Assembly (NCBI GenBank): GCA_016722655.1
Contig: JADKIR010000004.1
Span: 2,170,001 to 2,234,000, forward strand
Source of the DNA: Cytophagaceae bacterium
Lineage (GTDB): Bacteria > Bacteroidota > Bacteroidia > Cytophagales > Spirosomataceae
DNA: 64,000 nucleotides
Direction of reading: 5' to 3'
Under the pieces are notes generated by a model. The model was not told where the DNA came from. It worked only from the letters and a program-made list of their open reading frames with translations, and made no database searches. The translations under genes were made by a program, and so were the position numbers. Shown in pieces: positions 9,049 through 17,584 of the stretch. The first letter of the stretch is position 1. Every line of letters begins with the position of its first letter.

Positions 9049-9953
9049 TTACATTACCCATTTTGGGTCAATTTTGACACCTATTGATTCCAGGAATTTT
9101 TTAGGTGACTTGTATCCTAATCCACCATGAATTCTCTCGAAGTTATAAAATTTCTTCCACCTTGTCATTATTTGTTTGAAATCTTCTAAATTTTCAAACT
9201 CAAGTCTTTGACATACAGCACTTTCCATTATAGAGTGATACGCCTCAATATGTGCGTTTTGCTCGGGGGTAGCAGGCTTGGTAAATTCCTGATTTACACC
9301 CTTTTTCTTAAATATTCCTGAACGATTGTTGCTTCAAATTGCGATCCATTATCATTTCTGACGATGAATTGTTTTGGCATAGGATAGGTCTGAAAAACCT
9401 GTTCAAAGAGATTTATTACGTCTTCGGATTTAATAGAATTTGCGATATATTGAGCCAGTTGCCACCTTGAATAAACATCTAAAATAGTCAATACTTGTGC
9501 ATTTGAATGAGTTCCTTGTACATAAACATACTTAATATCAAATTCCAAGAAACTAAATTCACTTTGTACATTTGGCACGAGTTCTTTTACCCAATTTCTG
9601 CTTGTTCTTTTGGTCTTATTACGTTGAAACTTCAATAAATTATGCTCCTTCATAAGATTATAGGTTCTATATGCACCAATCTTTAAACCCTTTTCCTGGT
9701 TTAAATAGCGATAAGTTTTATAATAGCCATAATCAACAAACTCACCTTCTAAAAGTGTCTTAACTTCTTGTAAAACATAGTCTAAATCATGTCGGTTGTC
9801 GTCTATGTCATAAACAACTCGAGATGCTTTTTTCCCGGCTTTTGTGCCGGTAGAAGTGTAATAATAGCTACTTCTCGACAGTCCAACATGTTTTAATACT
9901 ATGTTTTTGGGTTTGCCTTGCTCCAGAAATTCATCAACAACCATGATCTTCAT
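9049..9953 (-). pseudogene. IS3 orfB transposase (DDE integrase), frameshifted
   Basis: The frame starting at 9953 encodes an IS3 OrfB: a helical N-terminus, then an rve integrase core with catalytic Asp in LEFDIKYVYVQG and in IVRNDNGSQFE. It stops early at 9294 after EYLRKRV. The missing part lies in the neighbouring frame from about 9297 to the stop at 9049: GVNQEFTKPATPEQNAHIEA (catalytic Glu region), then RWKKFYNFERIHGGLGYKSP and the end KIDPKWVM. Adding one A to the A-run at the junction restores LRKKGVNQ, so a single-base deletion (or sequencing error) inactivated it. The start overlaps orfA by ATGA. Confidence 0.85.
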
Positions 9954-10264
9954 TTCTTTATTGACTGGCTTTTTTTTAAAAGGGAATCTTTAATCTGAAT
10001 GGCTAATTCTTTCTCGGCCACAATCCTTTTCAGAGCTTCGTTTTCACGACGCAATAATTTAAGTTCTCGCTCAGAGTCGGTCATTGCTCCTGATTGCAAA
10101 CCATTTTTACCCAGTTGCTCAAACTTCTCTTTCCAACTGTAAATACTCACTGTAGAAACCCCAAACTCCCTTGATGTTTTACTAACGCCATGCTGGATAG
10201 AATGAAGAACTATTTTCTCCTTCTCATCTGATGACCATGTTTTTTGATGTTTTGACATACACAA
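9950..10264 (-). CDS. IS3 orfA, transposase DNA-binding subunit
   Basis: This 104-aa protein carries a helix-turn-helix (KIVLHSIQHGVSKTSREFGV then VSIYSWKEKFEQLG) followed by a leucine-zipper-like coiled coil (ELKLLRRENEALKRIVAEKE), the usual IS3 OrfA layout. It binds the element's terminal repeats and dimerises with the transposase. Its stop overlaps the orfB start by four bases. Start at MCMSK or the internal MSKHQK; both are plausible. It appears intact although orfB is broken. Confidence 0.85.
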   Translation of the reverse strand: MCMSKHQKTWSSDEKEKIVLHSIQHGVSKTSREFGVSTVSIYSWKEKFEQLGKNGLQSGAMTDSERELKLLRRENEALKRIVAEKELAIQIKDSLLKKSQSIKK

Positions 10265-10649
10265 ATCTAATTAATTGTTAACTTAGTTTTGTGTCCAAGT
10301 TTTTATCGACCTATTAGGATATTCTGAATTAGAAAGTTATTTATCAGAATTTATACAAAGGAAAGTTAAGCTAAATATTATTTTTTATGGAGAAATAAAA
10401 GAAAATGATTTAATCAATATGCTTAAAAGTAACCCTGAAATCGTAAAAGTTTTTAATTTAAATGATAATAGTAATTTAGGTTTAATCCGATATTTTGCAA
10501 CATTCGATGGAACTGGATATAGAGAGGTAATTGAGGAAGACCTCCATAAAGCGTTAGTAAATTTTAATGACCCTGTTAGGACAAGAGTCCTTAATGATCG
10601 GTTTAAATTTTTAATCCAAAACTCTACTTCTGTGTAATACTTATTATTA

Positions 10650-11459
10650 ATGCTAAATCAATTTGATGGTTTTCAATTAAACAGCTTTAATTCATTATTC
10701 GAAATTCTATTTGGTGTTTTAATAGTATTCAGTACAATTTTAAGGAATATTATTGGGCCTATCAGGAAAAGAATAATATCTTTATTACTAGGTACAAAAA
10801 TCCTCGATGAAATATCGATTGTAATTTCCAATGTCTATATTGAAGGAAAAAACAATGAGGGTTTTAAAAGCGACTTAGAATATCCCCCATTTGTCAAGGC
10901 AATTGAAAAAATTGTTGATAAAGTAAATTACTATACGTTGTTGTTGAAAAAACAAAATGTTACTTTAGCTGATAAAGAAAATAATCAAATAAAAATTACT
11001 GTCAATAATAAATTAATTGAAGAGGTAACAAAGGCAAAATTTCATCCAATTTTTGAATTTGTTATTATGTATACTTTTATAGTATTGTTATTATCTGGAA
11101 TCGATGATGAAAACAGTAGTATATATACCACATTTCTCGATAGCCATGATAAAATATTAAACTTTGACAGCTTAGTATTTACGGGTTTAATTTTCTTGAA
11201 TTTATTTTCTTTAACTTATATTTTTATATTGTTCTTTAGAAGATATAGAGGGAAAAAAGGAAATTTAAAAAGATATAAATTAAATTCGAGGACGAAGAAG
11301 AGACTACAAAAGCACCCTAAACTGTTAACCGTAAGGAAATATATTGGTGAAAGATTATATAAAATAATTACATTGCAAATTTTAAAGATTTTAAGGTGGC
11401 CTACACCAATAAAGGGGCTCATTATCATTTCAACATTTTTTTTATATCTTTTTTTTTAG
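10650..11459 (+). CDS. Membrane protein of unknown function, N-terminal part (frameshift at T9 run)
   Basis: The 269-aa frame has membrane helices near residues 17-33 (FEILFGVLIVFSTI), 137-150 (IFEFVIMYTFIVLLLSG) and 176-195 (FTGLIFLNLFSLTYIFILFF). It ends within a fourth, IIISTFFLYLFF, at a run of nine T residues (11449-11457) and a TAG. The frame one base back continues that hydrophobic segment without a break (FFLAITFNWE), so the two frames were almost certainly one gene of about 540 residues. A one-base loss, a sequencing slip or programmed -1 slippage on the T run would each explain it. It starts 12 bases after the interrupted upstream gene and is likely in its operon. No family recognised. 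Confidence 0.6.
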   Translation: MLNQFDGFQLNSFNSLFEILFGVLIVFSTILRNIIGPIRKRIISLLLGTKILDEISIVISNVYIEGKNNEGFKSDLEYPPFVKAIEKIVDKVNYYTLLLKKQNVTLADKENNQIKITVNNKLIEEVTKAKFHPIFEFVIMYTFIVLLLSGIDDENSSIYTTFLDSHDKILNFDSLVFTGLIFLNLFSLTYIFILFFRRYRGKKGNLKRYKLNSRTKKRLQKHPKLLTVRKYIGERLYKIITLQILKILRWPTPIKGLIIISTFFLYLFF

Positions 11460-12277
11460 CAATAACTTTCAATTGGGAAATTAATGTTACAGGGGGTAAA
11501 TTTATAATAGTAGGAACCTCAATTTTTATTTGTTTGACACCATTCATTTTATTATATCTTTGGGCCTACATTGGATTTGAAAGTCAGCTTAAGTCCTTTG
11601 AAAGATTAAAAATAATCATTGAGAAGTATTATGATGAAACCTCTAAAACTAGAAAAGGTTTGGATTATTCTGATGTTGTAATTTGGGGATTTGTAAGTTT
11701 AGGTACAATTAAGGAATTAAATAGAGCTCAAGGATCCAATAAATTTAAGGATTTTTTAAATGATTTTTGGTCAAAGGATAGGGGGATAAGGATTTTTGGA
11801 AGTCTTACAGCTATTTTTATATTTTTTAGTTCTTTATATTTTTTCATTGATACTAAAGGTGCTAAAATTCAGCAATTAATTAAAAATGAGGGAGAATATG
11901 AAATTCAAGCATATTACAATTTACCTTCAATTGACACTTCCTGGTTTGAAAAAAGCTTTTCCAAAAATGCACCAATTAGAAAAAGACTTATTGCATCCTT
12001 AAAACAACATAAAAAAGATGGCCTTTCATTAAATAAATATGAAAAAGCACTGAATAAACATCATATTGATAATATCAAAGTCTTAAAAATTACGAATGAT
12101 ACAATTAAAGTAGAAACATCAGAATATTGGTATTTGAGATGGTATAAAAATAATGGAAGTGAACCAGCAGGGGGTTATATGACACCCAATTATTATCCCC
12201 AATATTATTACCTGGTGAAAAATTCAATGGGTAATTGGGAAATTTATGATATAGAATATTTTGGAATAGCATTTTAA
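11396..12277 (+). CDS. Membrane protein of unknown function, C-terminal part
   Basis: This frame continues the preceding one after the T9 run near 11456; the nominal GTG start at 11396 is probably not used. It has helices at FFLAITFNWE, FIIVGTSIFICLTPFILLYL and IFGSLTAIFIFFSSLYFF, separated by a basic cytoplasmic segment. A C-terminal globular domain of about 140 residues ends in a Tyr-rich motif (GGYMTPNYYPQYYYLVK). The whole looks like a multi-pass membrane protein with a soluble effector or sensor domain. Function unknown. Confidence 0.55.
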   Translation: MAYTNKGAHYHFNIFFISFFLAITFNWEINVTGGKFIIVGTSIFICLTPFILLYLWAYIGFESQLKSFERLKIIIEKYYDETSKTRKGLDYSDVVIWGFVSLGTIKELNRAQGSNKFKDFLNDFWSKDRGIRIFGSLTAIFIFFSSLYFFIDTKGAKIQQLIKNEGEYEIQAYYNLPSIDTSWFEKSFSKNAPIRKRLIASLKQHKKDGLSLNKYEKALNKHHIDNIKVLKITNDTIKVETSEYWYLRWYKNNGSEPAGGYMTPNYYPQYYYLVKNSMGNWEIYDIEYFGIAF

Positions 12278-12287
12278 TTGTAAAAAA

Positions 12288-12623
12288 TTGGAAAAAAAAA
12301 TCTACGAATACATTACATCTATAATATTAAAAGTTGATTTATTGAATGACAATTATTTGAAAGAGAACCCTTTTGAAATTGATAAATTTGATAATTTTAA
12401 AACAGAAATTATTAAGCTAAATGCAAACTCTAATAAATCGGAGGTTATTCCGGTATTAAAAAAATATAATGAAACGGTTAAACTTACTTTGACAAAAATA
12501 GATAATAACTATAATAAAGAAAATTTTGAAAAAAGCACTGATTTAAATATTCGACAAATTGGTGAATTTTTTAAGTTTGATGCTCTCGATTTTGAAAAAA
12601 TTTTTGTGTTAAATAAAAATTAA
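12288..12623 (+). CDS. Small hypothetical protein, 111 aa, TTG start
   Basis: The frame opens with TTG at 12288, ten bases after the membrane-protein stop, and reads (M)EKKIYEYITSIILKVDLLND to the stop at 12623. There is no in-frame ATG in its first two thirds, so TTG is the likeliest start. The protein is helical, charged and soluble, with no recognisable domain. It is probably the last gene of the plus-strand group 8740-12623. Its proximity to the membrane protein suggests a shared role, not identifiable from sequence. Confidence 0.5.
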   Translation: MEKKIYEYITSIILKVDLLNDNYLKENPFEIDKFDNFKTEIIKLNANSNKSEVIPVLKKYNETVKLTLTKIDNNYNKENFEKSTDLNIRQIGEFFKFDALDFEKIFVLNKN

Positions 12624-12696
12624 GAAAAAAATGATTTATTAAAGTATATTTTGAAACCACATAAGTAAAATTGATTAATAGATCAAAATTCTATAC

Positions 12697-13899
12697 TTAA
12701 TAATAATTCTGTGAAATTTTACGATCTAAAGGCTCATATTTATAATTTATTATCTTTCCATTCAACACCAACTCCACCGCCTCCTCAATAATATTCAAAG
12801 GTGCGATAAACCACTCTCTTGGGGTGTGTCTCTGGCCTTTTTCGTCGAAGATGTCAATGTCCAAGCATGCAGAACCAAAGAAATTATGTAAAAGCATCTC
12901 AAGTTTTTGAGGATTCATGTTATAGCATTTGAAACTCATAACTAGCTTTACTTCTGCCATAAGGTAGGTTGGTTCTTTTGATGCATTTTTTAGGCGATCA
13001 GATATTTCTACACTCGAATAACCAATTTTATAGAGGTCTTTTAAATTTTTTATTGCCGGGTCCGTACTTTTTGAACGTAAAACATATATGTACCCAAAAG
13101 CCTGGTCATTTTCATTTATTTCATTTCCTTGATTCGATAAGCTGGTCGCAACATCATCAGAATTTTCGGTTACTACTTTTCCATTTGCATATAAGATTTT
13201 CTCAACAGAACGCTTTAGCATGTTTGATTCAGTGCCGTTTTCGAAAATACACCGTGTTCGACCGTCTTCTCTGACTCTGGTACCATCGGGTTTATAATGT
13301 TCTTTCTGGGTGATGTTAATTTCTTTGAGATAAAACAAAATACCATTATGAACATAAAATGCTCCTACCCGAAGATTATCCTGATTGAAATTAACCAGTT
13401 TTCTTTTACCCAATGAGAGGTCTTTTTGTACTGCTTGTAGTATAGGCTCAAATTGTTCAAAATCTTTACAGGGCTTTCTCCTTGCTACAAATTCGGCACT
13501 CGCTCTATCTTCATTGTAATTAACATGTTTTAAATCAAATAGCCCTTCTGAATCATCGCTTAATAAACCTAACAAATCATCTTGCAATAAATCATCCAAA
13601 GAATTGTATTCTTTCTGAGGTAAAATATTCAGTAAGCCAAATCTATCATAAGGCTTTAAAGCTAAGGTCTTGGAATGGTTTTTCCGTAATGCAGATAATC
13701 GTGAAAATAAGGTTCTCTCCTGCATATTTTGAGATTCCTGAGGCTCTCTTTGTTCTTTTTCATAAAAGGAATTAATTTCTTCGAAAGAAGAAATCAGTCG
13801 CTCCTCTTCATTTCTGGATTGAGAAACTTTGGGCTTTATATCTAATAAACCAAAAGGGTCATTTGAGAAAATATCATCTAGTATGCTCTTTTTATCCAT
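12697..13899 (-). CDS. GIY-YIG nuclease (T5orf172/MUG113 type), defence-operon effector
   Basis: In this 400-aa protein the last 134 residues form a GIY-YIG nuclease of the T5orf172 type. Motifs are GYIYVLRSK (GIY) at about 269, DLYKIGYSS (YIG) at about 288, a catalytic Arg in SDRLKNAS, and the metal-binding Glu in QKLEMLLHNFF. The PREWF ending is typical of the group. The N-terminal 260 residues are helical and charged, perhaps for partner binding. The start codon overlaps the end of the helicase gene by eight bases, so helicase and nuclease are made together. I infer that it cuts DNA moved or sensed by the helicase. Last gene of the six-gene operon. Confidence 0.85.
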   Translation of the reverse strand: MDKKSILDDIFSNDPFGLLDIKPKVSQSRNEEERLISSFEEINSFYEKEQREPQESQNMQERTLFSRLSALRKNHSKTLALKPYDRFGLLNILPQKEYNSLDDLLQDDLLGLLSDDSEGLFDLKHVNYNEDRASAEFVARRKPCKDFEQFEPILQAVQKDLSLGKRKLVNFNQDNLRVGAFYVHNGILFYLKEINITQKEHYKPDGTRVREDGRTRCIFENGTESNMLKRSVEKILYANGKVVTENSDDVATSLSNQGNEINENDQAFGYIYVLRSKSTDPAIKNLKDLYKIGYSSVEISDRLKNASKEPTYLMAEVKLVMSFKCYNMNPQKLEMLLHNFFGSACLDIDIFDEKGQRHTPREWFIAPLNIIEEAVELVLNGKIINYKYEPLDRKISQNYY

Positions 13900-16018
13900 T
13901 GGCTTGCTTTCTTTTCTCTTCTTTTAGATAAATGATACACTCGGCCATTCTACGCTCCAAAGGGTCTTGCGAAGTGATATTTGGAGGTCTGTTATTCTGT
14001 GATTGGAAAGCTATGATTTTGGGCCACAAAATTCTTGCTTCCTCAAAATCCATAGTAATTCTTGTAACTTCAATAGCATCCTGTATCACTTTTAAAACTT
14101 TTGGAGTAACGTCCTTAGAAAGGATCTCATAAGCTTTTTGGAATGGATTTACACTATCGATTAAGTCAATATGCAGTTCATCTATATCAATAAAACTTCC
14201 AGCCATTCTGATAAAACGCTTGTCAGCAGGTGGCACTCCATCCGTATTTTTGGGTAAAGCAATCACCATTTTGCTGAAAGAATTAGCTTCATCATCGGTT
14301 AAATCAGGATATATTGTTTTGATAACCTTTGGAATAAGTTGATTGTCAATTTGATTTTTAGGTAGATTCTCACTGATGGCTTTAAGAATACTTTCGTCTT
14401 TTTGGATGGCCGATTTTAATTCATTGACATCAATTAAAAGGTTATTTTTTACTACCGAGTCAAGCACTACATATTGCCTTACTTCCTCAACTTGATTTTC
14501 GTCTAATTCAGGATATTTTTCTTTTATTATTTTGGGTATCAATACTTTGTTTATCACCTCGGGGTCAATTGTGCCGGGTAATGCCCTTAGCATTGATGCG
14601 TCTTGCAGAATTGTTGCTTTGAGGTCATTTAAATCAGATTCTACTATATCCTTAACCCTTTTAGAAGTTGGAGTTCTAAAACCCCTAACTTTTATTTCTC
14701 CTGGATTTGACTTGTCATCATCCGAAACTTTAGTTTTAAACTTGAAGTTGGGTGCCATTACCTGTTCCATTAATAAAGATGCAGTAATGGCTTTTAACAT
14801 GTTGTTTACTGATGTCTTAACTTCATCGTCGGCAGCATCGGGCTGGGCGATCAAATTGGTAAATTGAGCATGTGTTTTATTTTCACTGTCTCTGGTACAT
14901 CGACCAATTATCTGTATAATTTCTGTTAATGAGCCTCTGTATCCCACTGTAAGAGCATGCTCGCAATAAGGCCAATCAAATCCTTCTTTTGCCGTACCCA
15001 AGGCGATTATCAAATCCATATCGTCAATAGACTTCATTTCACGGAGATAATTTTGGATTTTATTTCGGTCAGTGGCATTATCATTTACCAGGTCGGCAAC
15101 CTTTAAAATTTTCCCATCTCCTTTTCTTTTAACATAAATGACCCCTGTTTCAGAATCTGTTTTTTCAATGTCGCCTATACTATCAATAATGATCCCTACT
15201 TCTTTATATTTATCTTTGGTTGATTCGCCTGAATTTACATTCGGGATATGCAGAATGGTCTTTTTGTTGGTATCTAAAATTTCCATTATTGCAGAGGTGT
15301 ATTTTCCTTGATAGAAATGATAACCAATACCCAAAGATTTGAGGTATTTGTAACCATTTAGTTGTTCGTAGTAATTGTATGTTACTTTTACAAATTTGGC
15401 TTCATCTTCAGGTCTAAGAATTGGCACAGCATCGCCTCTGAAATAGGAGCCTGTCATGGCCACAATATGGGCAGAAGATTTTGTAATGATATTACGAAGT
15501 TGTTCTCCTAAGCGACTCTCTACATCGGCAGAAACATGATGAAATTCGTCAATGGCAAGTAAAACATTATTGAATTTTTCTTCCTCTATTTCTTCAACTG
15601 CATATCTGAGTGTTGAATGGGTGCATACTAGAATTTTTTCGTCATTATCCAGAAAATTCTTAAAAGACTGCTTTTTGCTTTTCGAGTCATCGCTTCCCGG
15701 AGTACATAAATTAAAATTATCATTTAACTCCCAATCGGCAAAAAAACCAGCTTCCTTAAGTTTGGTATTTCCAAAAGATCCGCCGATGGATCTTTCAGGC
15801 ACCGCCACAATCACTTTTTTTATGTCTTGATTGGTTAGTTTATCTAAGGCTATATACATCAATGCTCTGCTTTTGCCCGATGCTGGTGGGGCTTTTAAGA
15901 GTAAATATTGAGCCTCACGAGCTTCATAGGCTTTTTGTTGCATTTCTCGCATTCCATACTGATTAGTATTGGAGCTTTGGCCTGTTTGGGCGTAGGTTAC
16001 ATGGACTATATCTGGCAT
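13892..16018 (-). CDS. DEAD/DEAH-box (SF2) helicase of defence operon
   Basis: The 708-aa protein has the SF2 set: Walker A in LLLKAPPASGKSRALMYIAL at about residues 39-58, motif II as LLAIDEFHHVS (DEFH in place of DEAH), motif III-like VAMTGSYF, and motif VI in IIQIIGRCTRDSENK. The second half, after about residue 450, is an uncharacterised helical region. It is expected to translocate on DNA in an ATP-dependent way, as the HsdR or Res subunits of type I and III systems do, but carries no nuclease domain of its own. It follows the doc gene by eight bases and overlaps the nuclease gene. Confidence 0.88.
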   Translation of the reverse strand: MPDIVHVTYAQTGQSSNTNQYGMREMQQKAYEAREAQYLLLKAPPASGKSRALMYIALDKLTNQDIKKVIVAVPERSIGGSFGNTKLKEAGFFADWELNDNFNLCTPGSDDSKSKKQSFKNFLDNDEKILVCTHSTLRYAVEEIEEEKFNNVLLAIDEFHHVSADVESRLGEQLRNIITKSSAHIVAMTGSYFRGDAVPILRPEDEAKFVKVTYNYYEQLNGYKYLKSLGIGYHFYQGKYTSAIMEILDTNKKTILHIPNVNSGESTKDKYKEVGIIIDSIGDIEKTDSETGVIYVKRKGDGKILKVADLVNDNATDRNKIQNYLREMKSIDDMDLIIALGTAKEGFDWPYCEHALTVGYRGSLTEIIQIIGRCTRDSENKTHAQFTNLIAQPDAADDEVKTSVNNMLKAITASLLMEQVMAPNFKFKTKVSDDDKSNPGEIKVRGFRTPTSKRVKDIVESDLNDLKATILQDASMLRALPGTIDPEVINKVLIPKIIKEKYPELDENQVEEVRQYVVLDSVVKNNLLIDVNELKSAIQKDESILKAISENLPKNQIDNQLIPKVIKTIYPDLTDDEANSFSKMVIALPKNTDGVPPADKRFIRMAGSFIDIDELHIDLIDSVNPFQKAYEILSKDVTPKVLKVIQDAIEVTRITMDFEEARILWPKIIAFQSQNNRPPNITSQDPLERRMAECIIYLKEEKRKQANG

Positions 16019-16026
16019 AGTTTTAT

Positions 16027-16458
16027 TTATGATAAGACATTGAAAATTCTTAATTTTAATTCTTCAGAAAAATCATCCTCATGTATAATTGATTTTATTA
16101 TTTCGTAAAGAAGCTCTCTATCGATTCTATTATCTGCAACATGCACAGCATTGTCCTCCATTCTTAGAATAAACTTATCGACCTTTTCGGAATAACCGTT
16201 TAATTCTAAAAAATAGGCTGACAATACTATTGAAGCACGCTTGTTGCCATCACTGAAGCAATGATTTTTATTTATAGAAAAAAATAAATGAGTTACCTTT
16301 TCCTCAATATTAGGATAATATAATTCATTCTGAATATGGTCCAAGGTACTATCCAATAGGCCAGCATTAAGAATACCTAAGCTACCTCCTGAGTTTTTGA
16401 TGATTTCATCATGAACCTCTATTGCATGTGCAGTATCAAAATAAAAAAAGTCTTTCAT
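16027..16458 (-). CDS. doc: Doc-type (Fic superfamily) toxin
   Basis: The 143-aa protein has the Doc signature HCFSDGNKRAS (HxFxDxNKR, about residues 76-86), followed by a hydrophobic helix and ELNGY. In P1 Doc this motif phosphorylates EF-Tu instead of AMPylating, because Lys replaces the Gly of canonical Fic HPFxxGNG; the same Lys is present here. Length is normal for the family. The start overlaps the end of the upstream wHTH gene by ATGA, and that gene is the natural candidate for antitoxin or regulator. Embedded inside a restriction-like operon, it may act as a back-up abortive toxin. Confidence 0.88.
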   Translation of the reverse strand: MKDFFYFDTAHAIEVHDEIIKNSGGSLGILNAGLLDSTLDHIQNELYYPNIEEKVTHLFFSINKNHCFSDGNKRASIVLSAYFLELNGYSEKVDKFILRMEDNAVHVADNRIDRELLYEIIKSIIHEDDFSEELKLRIFNVLS

Positions 16459-17579
16459 CTATCTTTTAATCTTTTAAATACCTCTAATAATGCGGGGTTT
16501 TCTAGTACTCGCTCTATTAAATCTTGGCTATTTTCACCAACGAATTTTTGAAAATCATCTGACGTTAAACTTTTGATATATGGGGTTAACCGCTCATGGA
16601 TCACATCTCTAAGACCATAATCTCTGCTTGCCATTTTTACACGTGCATCCTCCAAAAGAGGTCGCCAATGACGTTTACTTGCAAAATTAATTATTAGTTC
16701 TTTTAATTCAGACGGCTCTAACTGCCTACCTAAATCACTATATTTATCTTTAAGTTCGTCTGCAATACCGATTTCGAAGGATGCTATTAACTTAAGAACC
16801 TCAGCATACATGGTACTTCTGGCATTTTCATTAGCTTCTAATTTTAGTATTGTCCGATATTCTGATGCGTTTTCATGAAATATTAATTTGTATATCTCAT
16901 CTGTGAAATATTTGTACTTCTCATTGCCCATGTTTAAGTACCTGCCTAATGCACTCGTAAACTCCTTCCTGTATTCAGGTTCTCTAGTTATAGCCACCAA
17001 AAACTCTTCATCTCTTTGGTTTATATATTTAGTTGTACCACCAAGTTTTTGATTTAAACTATCTATTACTATATCTAACATCCTACTTCTAATAGCTTTT
17101 GCTTTCTCACTCTCTGTTAGAAGCATACCAATATTAAGCAATGCTCTAAAGTTAAATACTGCAAGTGCTTTTAATCTACTTAGTGCTTTCTTATTAGTAT
17201 TAATAGTTTTATCATTAGTTACGTCCTTATTATCAGTATCTTCTATTGACAGAGGGACATCAATGTCCCTCTGTGAAGCATCATCATCTATATCGTTATA
17301 TAACAAATGACTAAATAGACTTTTAAACTCCTTTAGTTTCTGTCCTTTAAGAACTGTATATCCATTAGCTGTAAGTTCATCATTAAAAGAATCTACTTGT
17401 CGTTTAATTGTTTTAGTACTTACCTCAAAATAATCTGCAATTTGTGCAGTTGTAAACCTGTATTCATTATCATACAACATGCCTGTAATACCTAGTTGCT
17501 TCTGAATAGTATCTAAAGCAACAGGATTGTTTAATATGTTTTGGCGGTCTATCGCCGATGTTGTTAAATCCTTTTTCAT
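16455..17579 (-). CDS. Winged-HTH protein paired with Doc (probable antitoxin/regulator)
   Basis: This 374-aa protein has an N-terminal helix-turn-helix (RFTTAQIADYFEVSTKTIKR, about residues 42-61) with the following NGYTVLKGQKLKEFKSL wing. A long helical body then contains RALLNIGMLLTESEKAKAIR and GGTTKYINQRDEEFL. From memory this is a Bacteroidota-rich family often found directly before a doc/fic gene. I see no classical Fic-inhibitory motif, so inhibition may be indirect or the protein may act as a transcriptional repressor. It begins five bases after the PutAbiC-like stop and overlaps doc by four bases. Confidence 0.75.
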   Translation of the reverse strand: MKKDLTTSAIDRQNILNNPVALDTIQKQLGITGMLYDNEYRFTTAQIADYFEVSTKTIKRQVDSFNDELTANGYTVLKGQKLKEFKSLFSHLLYNDIDDDASQRDIDVPLSIEDTDNKDVTNDKTINTNKKALSRLKALAVFNFRALLNIGMLLTESEKAKAIRSRMLDIVIDSLNQKLGGTTKYINQRDEEFLVAITREPEYRKEFTSALGRYLNMGNEKYKYFTDEIYKLIFHENASEYRTILKLEANENARSTMYAEVLKLIASFEIGIADELKDKYSDLGRQLEPSELKELIINFASKRHWRPLLEDARVKMASRDYGLRDVIHERLTPYIKSLTSDDFQKFVGENSQDLIERVLENPALLEVFKRLKDR

Positions 17580-17584
17580 TTCTA

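Larger units (their letters stand above)
9031..10298 (-). mobile_element. IS3-family insertion sequence, 1268 bp
   Basis: The ends are TTGGACAC at 9031 and its complement GTGTCCAA ending at 10298; similarity continues imperfectly for about 12 more bases. Inside, on the minus strand, are an HTH orfA and a DDE orfB that overlap by four bases. No target-site duplication is seen: left flank CAATTAC, right flank GTTTTTATC. The length is normal for IS3 elements. The orfB frame is broken, so the copy is probably not autonomous. Confidence 0.85.
8740..10637 (+). pseudogene. Gene of unknown function split by an IS3-family insertion
   Basis: The 5' part reads from ATG 8740 (MGKIKSNLLTLKKPVDAKTI) to a Tyr codon ending at 9030. 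The 3' part resumes at 10299 with V-F-I-D-L-L-G-Y-S-E-L-E and runs to the stop at 10637. Removing 9031-10298 joins the two in the same frame into about 210 residues, so this was one gene. An upstream in-frame ATG at 8677 would add 21 residues. No domain is recognised; the sequence is Lys/Asn-rich and soluble. The interrupted gene heads a plus-strand group with the membrane-protein frames at 10650-12277 and the 111-aa gene at 12288. Confidence 0.65.
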
